This document shows positions 60,418 to 64,000 of a stretch of 64,000 bases of DNA, piece by piece. The notes beneath the pieces are model-generated. The model was given only the letters and a program-made list of their open reading frames with translations, was not told the origin of the DNA and ran no database searches. Origin of the DNA: a virus. The stretch covers positions 17,632 to 81,631 of IMG/VR virus record IMGVR_UViG_3300008450_000018. One strand, 5' to 3'. The translations under genes were made by a program, and so were the position numbers. Position 1 is the first letter of the stretch, and every line of letters begins with the position of its first letter.

Positions 60418-60430
60418 AAGATTTAAGACC

Positions 60431-61717
60431 ATGGGACAATTAATTAAGAATACCGAGTTAGATGTTAACACAATAAATGCAGCGGTGTTGACTGCAAATA
60501 ATAGTCCCGTATTGACTGTGGCTAACAGTACTTTTGACAATGTAATTTATGTAGCAAAAAACGGAAATGATTCTAATGACGGTAGAAGTTTAGCCACACC
60601 AAAACTTACTATTGCTGGAGCTATGGCCATAGCTACATCAGGTACTGCGGTTAAAGTTGCTAGCGGATCTTATACTGAAGCTATGCCTTTTATAATTCCT
60701 GCTAATGTCGCATTATTGGGCGACGATCTTCGTAGTGTATTTGTTCAACCGGCTGGTGGAACAGGTGACATGTTCTATATGAAAGGCGGCAGTTACGTTT
60801 GGGGTATCACTGTTAGAAACTATACAGGAAAAGCATTTAGCTTCCCTCCTGATTTATCAGCAGGAGAAATTTTTGTAAGCCCCTACATTCAAAATGTAAC
60901 AAGTTTTACAACTACCGGTACTACAGTATATATCGACGGAGACTTAGTGCCTGGAACAAATTCTACTAGAGCATTTATTTTAGGATTTATTACCAATATT
61001 AACCGCGGTGGATACGGACTAGTAATGGTGAACAGATCCTACAGTCAAGCAGTTAACGTTTATACCATTGCCTGCGAAACTGGAATTTGGGTGCAATCGG
61101 GCAGTTTCTTAACATTGAACGGCAGCGATTGTGGAATCGGTAATGTTGGATTAAAGGCAGAAGGTTTTAGTTCTCAGTTTACTGGTAATGTATTAGGTAA
61201 TATTCAAGTAGGGGAAACTTCTTGCAACATTGCTTTTGTGTCAAATCCTCCAAGAACAAATAATGGGTTGTTATTCGATGGCGATCCCAATATGTATTTT
61301 ATTACCACATTTAGTAACATTACTGCTATAGTTGGAAATACTTATGGTAATGTATGGAATGTGAATATTTCGGCTAGATTTAGCACCAATACCGGAAATG
61401 TTATTTCAGATGGTACTGGAGTAGATGGATATCAAGTAAGCACTATCAGCGCCAGTGCTCATACGTTTGAGTATGTGGGGGCAGGTACTAATCCAGCAAA
61501 TGCATTACCTCAGTACGGGGGTATACCTATCCCAGAACGCGAAGTAGTAGAATTAAATTATGGTAGAGTTAATTGGACTAGCACAGATCAAAAAGGCGAT
61601 TTTAGAATAGGTCCCGGCCTTGCGGTAGTTAGGGCTACCGGAACAATCGAGGGAGATGATTTTAATCGAAGCTTATTCGCAGTCATGACCCCGTATATTC
61701 TATCAATTGAAGGATAA
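60431..61717 (+). CDS. Beta-helix tail fibre/tailspike-like protein
   Basis: A 428-aa protein. VIYVAKNGNDSNDGRSLATP (about residues 38-57) followed by KLTIAGAM, then VKVASGSYTEAMPFIIPANV, marks the start of a right-handed parallel beta-helix of the pectate-lyase type. VFVQPAGGTGDMFYMKGG, YGLVMVNRSYSQAVNVYT and SQFTGNVLGNIQ are further rungs. Without a catalytic signature it may bind rather than cut polysaccharide. It closes with a conserved FRIGPGLAVVRATGTIEGDD segment seen in aquatic phage fibres. Confidence 0.78.
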   Translation: MGQLIKNTELDVNTINAAVLTANNSPVLTVANSTFDNVIYVAKNGNDSNDGRSLATPKLTIAGAMAIATSGTAVKVASGSYTEAMPFIIPANVALLGDDLRSVFVQPAGGTGDMFYMKGGSYVWGITVRNYTGKAFSFPPDLSAGEIFVSPYIQNVTSFTTTGTTVYIDGDLVPGTNSTRAFILGFITNINRGGYGLVMVNRSYSQAVNVYTIACETGIWVQSGSFLTLNGSDCGIGNVGLKAEGFSSQFTGNVLGNIQVGETSCNIAFVSNPPRTNNGLLFDGDPNMYFITTFSNITAIVGNTYGNVWNVNISARFSTNTGNVISDGTGVDGYQVSTISASAHTFEYVGAGTNPANALPQYGGIPIPEREVVELNYGRVNWTSTDQKGDFRIGPGLAVVRATGTIEGDDFNRSLFAVMTPYILSIEG

Positions 61718-61722
61718 TAAAA

Positions 61723-62055
61723 ATGGCAACACCTATTAATACGTTTAAAACAGTAACAGCAAATCTTACAACATCAGGCAATAATATAATGTACACTGCA
61801 CCCCCTATTACGTCTACAATTGTATTAATGGCACAGGTAACAAATGTTGGAAATTCAACAGAGGAAGTTACTGCAAGTCATTATGATGGTACTAGTGTGA
61901 CCACTGAGTTAGTGAAGAATTTTTCTGTGCCGGTAGCAGATGCAGTTGGTGTTCTTGTGGGAAAATTAGTTTTAACGGCAGGTCAAAGTTTTCTAGCTTC
62001 AGCTAGTGCCAATTCTGCTCTTAAGTTAACTTTAAGTTTATTAGAAACAAAGTAA
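61723..62055 (+). CDS. Small beta-sandwich-like virion protein (paralogue-like)
   Basis: A 110-aa protein with IVLMAQVTNVGNSTEEVTAS and GKLVLTAGQSFLASASANSA, strand patterns that repeat those of 60106-60417. It lies 5 nt after the beta-helix fibre and 3 nt before the collagen-like fibre. The alternation of small beta proteins with long fibres suggests they form joints or caps. Function is unproven. Confidence 0.62.
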   Translation: MATPINTFKTVTANLTTSGNNIMYTAPPITSTIVLMAQVTNVGNSTEEVTASHYDGTSVTTELVKNFSVPVADAVGVLVGKLVLTAGQSFLASASANSALKLTLSLLETK

Positions 62056-62058
62056 AAT

Positions 62059-64000
62059 ATGTCTAAAAAGATAAGCGACAACATCATAAGCGGACGAGTT
62101 CCGAAAACACCGAGTGCTAATGCTGATCCTGGTAGATATACATACTTAAATCTGCAAAACGCAGAACCAGATTTGGGTTTACCAGCGGGCAATGCTTATG
62201 TATTAACAGGCAATGTTGATGGCGCACGTATTTGGGCTAACATAGCAGATCTTATCAGTGAAGGCGGGGGGTTGTCCGGTAACATTAATGTTAACGGTGG
62301 TGGATCATTTGGTGGCAATGTAGAAGCCAACGGCAGTGGTCTATTTGGTGGCAATGTAGAAGCTAACGGCAGTGGTCTATTTGGTGGTAATGTAGAAGCC
62401 AATGGTTCTGGATCATTTGGTGGCAATCTTAATGTTAACGGTTCCGGATCATTTGGCGGAAACGTCAGCGCCAACGGAGACGGAAACTTTGGCGGAAACA
62501 TTAATGCCAATGGAGATGCTAGGATTGGCGGAAACATCAGCGCCAACGGAGACGGAGTATTTGGCGGAAATGTTACAGCCAACGGAGACGGAAACTTTGG
62601 CGGAAATATTAATGCCAATGGTGATGGAAATTTTGGTGGTAATGTAAACGCCAATGGTGATGGAAATTTTGGTGGTAATGTAAACGCCAATGGTGATGGA
62701 AATTTCGGCGGCAATTTAAATGTAAACGGTAGTGCATTTTTTGGTAATGATGTTATTGTTACTGGTAACTTAACTGCCAACGGATTAACTGTAAATTACA
62801 GTGGTACTTTTGGTACTACCTTATGGGCTGGTGGCGGTATACAAAATACCGTTTTAGGTAACTTACAACCTATTCCTGGTGCAAATGTAAATGTAGCAAA
62901 TATAGGCGGGATTCAATACACTGGTAATACTATTTCGAGCTTGGACACTACTGCTAATATTGAGCTAGCTCCAGGAGTTGCAAAATTAGTCAATATTCAA
63001 ACAGTGGGAGCATTGGGTCTTCCTGCAGGTAGTACAGGTGATAGATCAAGTATCACAACACCAGGTGCAGTAAGGTACAACAGCGATACAACTGTAGTTG
63101 AATACTATAATGGCACTCAGTGGATTCCTGTATCTGGTTTAGTAACAGAACAAAATATACAAGGCAACGGTGCTGCATCGTATCCGTTAATTGCAGAAAC
63201 TGCTACCGCTGCAGGTATTTTAGCTATTCAGGGCGGAATACGATTCTTAGTGCCAAATGTCGATTATACTGTTACTACAAACGTAATTACTTTTGCATCT
63301 AACTTATATGTGTCAGATTCGAACGTCGATATTAGATTTTTGAGCGCAGGTCAGACTACTGTTATTGCCAGCGCAGCAGGTGCAAACACTCAAGTAATGT
63401 TTAACGATGCTGGTGTTTTGGGAGGATCTACTGGATTAACCTTTCAAAAACCTGCAAACTTATTAACAGTCAGCGGGAATGTTGACGCAAATTATTTCTT
63501 AGGAAACGGTGCTTTACTGTCTGGATTGCCAGGCGGAACCAGTTTAATTAACGGTAACAGTAATGTTGTTGTTTACAATAACGGTAATGTAACAACTAGT
63601 ATTCGAGGAACATCTAATGTTGTTGTAGTCAGTGCAAATGGAATTTTTGCCACTGATTATTTTTATTCCAATGGGGTTAGATCAGTTGGTCCACAAGGTC
63701 CCAGAGGACCACAAGGACCACAAGGACCTTCTGGAGTGTCTGGCCCACAAGGAGTTCAAGGAGCACAAGGACCGCAAGGACCTTCGGGTGTTCAAGGACC
63801 ACAAGGGCCAATCGGCCCACAGGGACCACAAGGACCTTCGGGTGTTCAAGGACCGCAAGGCGTTGAAGGTGTTCAAGGACCGCAAGGACCGCAAGGACCG
63901 ATTGGACCACAAGGACCTAGGGGCCCACAAGGAATAGGAACACAAGGACCACAAGGACCACAAGGTGTAGTAGGAACACAAGGACCACAAGGACCACAAG
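62059..64000 (+). CDS. Long tail fibre, partial, with 12-residue repeats and collagen-like tract
   Basis: The frame opens with ATG at 62059 and remains open to the window edge (647 codons). The N-terminal [18 protein letters not shown] segment is followed by 13 twelve-residue repeats (about residues 75-230), a connecting region with [20 protein letters not shown] (a fibre module, about residue 335) and further strands, then from about residue 544 a collagen-like G-x-y tract rich in GPQGPQ. Both repeat types usually build trimers. The C-terminal receptor-binding part lies outside the window. Confidence 0.85.
   Translation, partial: MSKKISDNIISGRVPKTPSANADPGRYTYLNLQNAEPDLGLPAGNAYVLTGNVDGARIWANIADLISEGGGLSGNINVNGGGSFGGNVEANGSGLFGGNVEANGSGLFGGNVEANGSGSFGGNLNVNGSGSFGGNVSANGDGNFGGNINANGDARIGGNISANGDGVFGGNVTANGDGNFGGNINANGDGNFGGNVNANGDGNFGGNVNANGDGNFGGNLNVNGSAFFGNDVIVTGNLTANGLTVNYSGTFGTTLWAGGGIQNTVLGNLQPIPGANVNVANIGGIQYTGNTISSLDTTANIELAPGVAKLVNIQTVGALGLPAGSTGDRSSITTPGAVRYNSDTTVVEYYNGTQWIPVSGLVTEQNIQGNGAASYPLIAETATAAGILAIQGGIRFLVPNVDYTVTTNVITFASNLYVSDSNVDIRFLSAGQTTVIASAAGANTQVMFNDAGVLGGSTGLTFQKPANLLTVSGNVDANYFLGNGALLSGLPGGTSLINGNSNVVVYNNGNVTTSIRGTSNVVVVSANGIFATDYFYSNGVRSVGPQGPRGPQGPQGPSGVSGPQGVQGAQGPQGPSGVQGPQGPIGPQGPQGPSGVQGPQGVEGVQGPQGPQGPIGPQGPRGPQGIGTQGPQGPQGVVGTQGPQGPQ
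62281..62748 (+). repeat. Thirteen 36-bp repeats encoding N-x-x-A-N-G-D-G-x-F-G-G
   Basis: The coding sequence repeats every 36 bp for 468 bp. The repeat unit is N-(V/I)-x-A/V-N-G-x-G-x-F-G-G, with two adjacent copies nearly identical in DNA (62635-62706). Such regular units make a triple beta-helix or beta-roll and can change copy number by slippage. Confidence 0.85.
63688..64000 (+). repeat. Collagen-like G-x-y repeat tract (GPQGPQ), continues past the window
   Basis: From the GGT at 63688 nearly every third codon is glycine, with ccacaagga/ccgcaagga (P-Q-G) units. The reading frame is kept throughout the repeats. Collagen-like tracts in phage fibres form trimeric shafts. Few glycine breaks are seen. 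Confidence 0.88.

Noticed and set aside
62281-62748. CRISPR-like spaced repeats
   Set aside because: The repeats are contiguous, coding and without unique spacers.
62196-62780. Pro/Leu-rich open frame antisense to the fibre repeats
   Set aside because: It follows from the 36-bp repeats read backwards; the sense strand has the fibre motifs and start.
63632-63999. His/Lys- and Ser/Leu-rich frames over the collagen-like tract
   Set aside because: They are alternative readings of the repeated ccacaagga units; only the frame with glycine every third codon continues from the long fibre.

Overview
This window is part of the genome of an AT-rich, T4-like contractile-tailed phage. The diagnosis rests on recognisable counterparts of T4 gp6, gp25, gp53, gp5, a gp48/54-type tube protein, gp26, gp20, gp21, gp22, gp23, gp55, gp46 and gp47, in an arrangement like that of aquatic (cyanophage or pelagiphage-type) T4 relatives. 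Very long virion proteins, fibre genes with beta-helix and collagen-like repeats, and low G+C fit an aquatic host. The host itself cannot be named from the sequence.

Layout. (1) 1-13802, minus strand: an accessory operon of 15 genes in which every junction overlaps. It starts with a 108-aa unknown, two related GT-A-like proteins, a 141-aa unknown, a third GT-A-like protein and an SGNH hydrolase. Then come seven radical SAM paralogues, interrupted once by a GT-B-like glycosyltransferase, and a truncated unknown gene that runs off the left edge. The operon has its own consensus sigma70-type promoter (TTGACA-18-TATAAT) with a 12-bp-arm palindrome over the -10 box. (2) 13861-41313, minus strand: tail fibre-like and baseplate genes, including one 4673-residue protein, with T4 late-type boxes (NNTAAATA) 17-25 nt before several start codons. 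(3) 41425-48169, plus strand: late sigma factor gp55, gp47 and gp46, interleaved with two P-loop/sulfotransferase-like paralogues, an eighth radical SAM protein (SPASM type) and a GIY-YIG endonuclease, behind a sigma70-like promoter. (4) 48170-48596: a hairpin-rich stretch without a convincing gene, between convergent genes; candidate structured RNA. (5) 48597-49663, minus strand: a small tail chaperone-like protein and gp26. (6) 49722-57843, plus strand: a tape-measure-like protein and the head module (portal, core proteins, protease, scaffold, major capsid protein), closed by a strong terminator. (7) 57998-64000, plus strand: an HNH homing endonuclease, a virion protein, a second terminator, and a series of fibre genes ending in a long fibre with 13 twelve-residue repeats and a collagen-like tract cut by the window edge.

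How it fits together. gp55 would direct late transcription of the structural blocks from the TAAATA boxes, while gp46/gp47 handle recombination. The radical SAM/glycosyltransferase/SGNH operon is transcribed in the same direction as the tail genes but appears to be under host-type (early) control. It looks like a coupled modification pathway whose substrate (virion protein, phage- or host-made glycan, or peptide) cannot be decided from sequence alone. This cluster is the best candidate for an undescribed system here.
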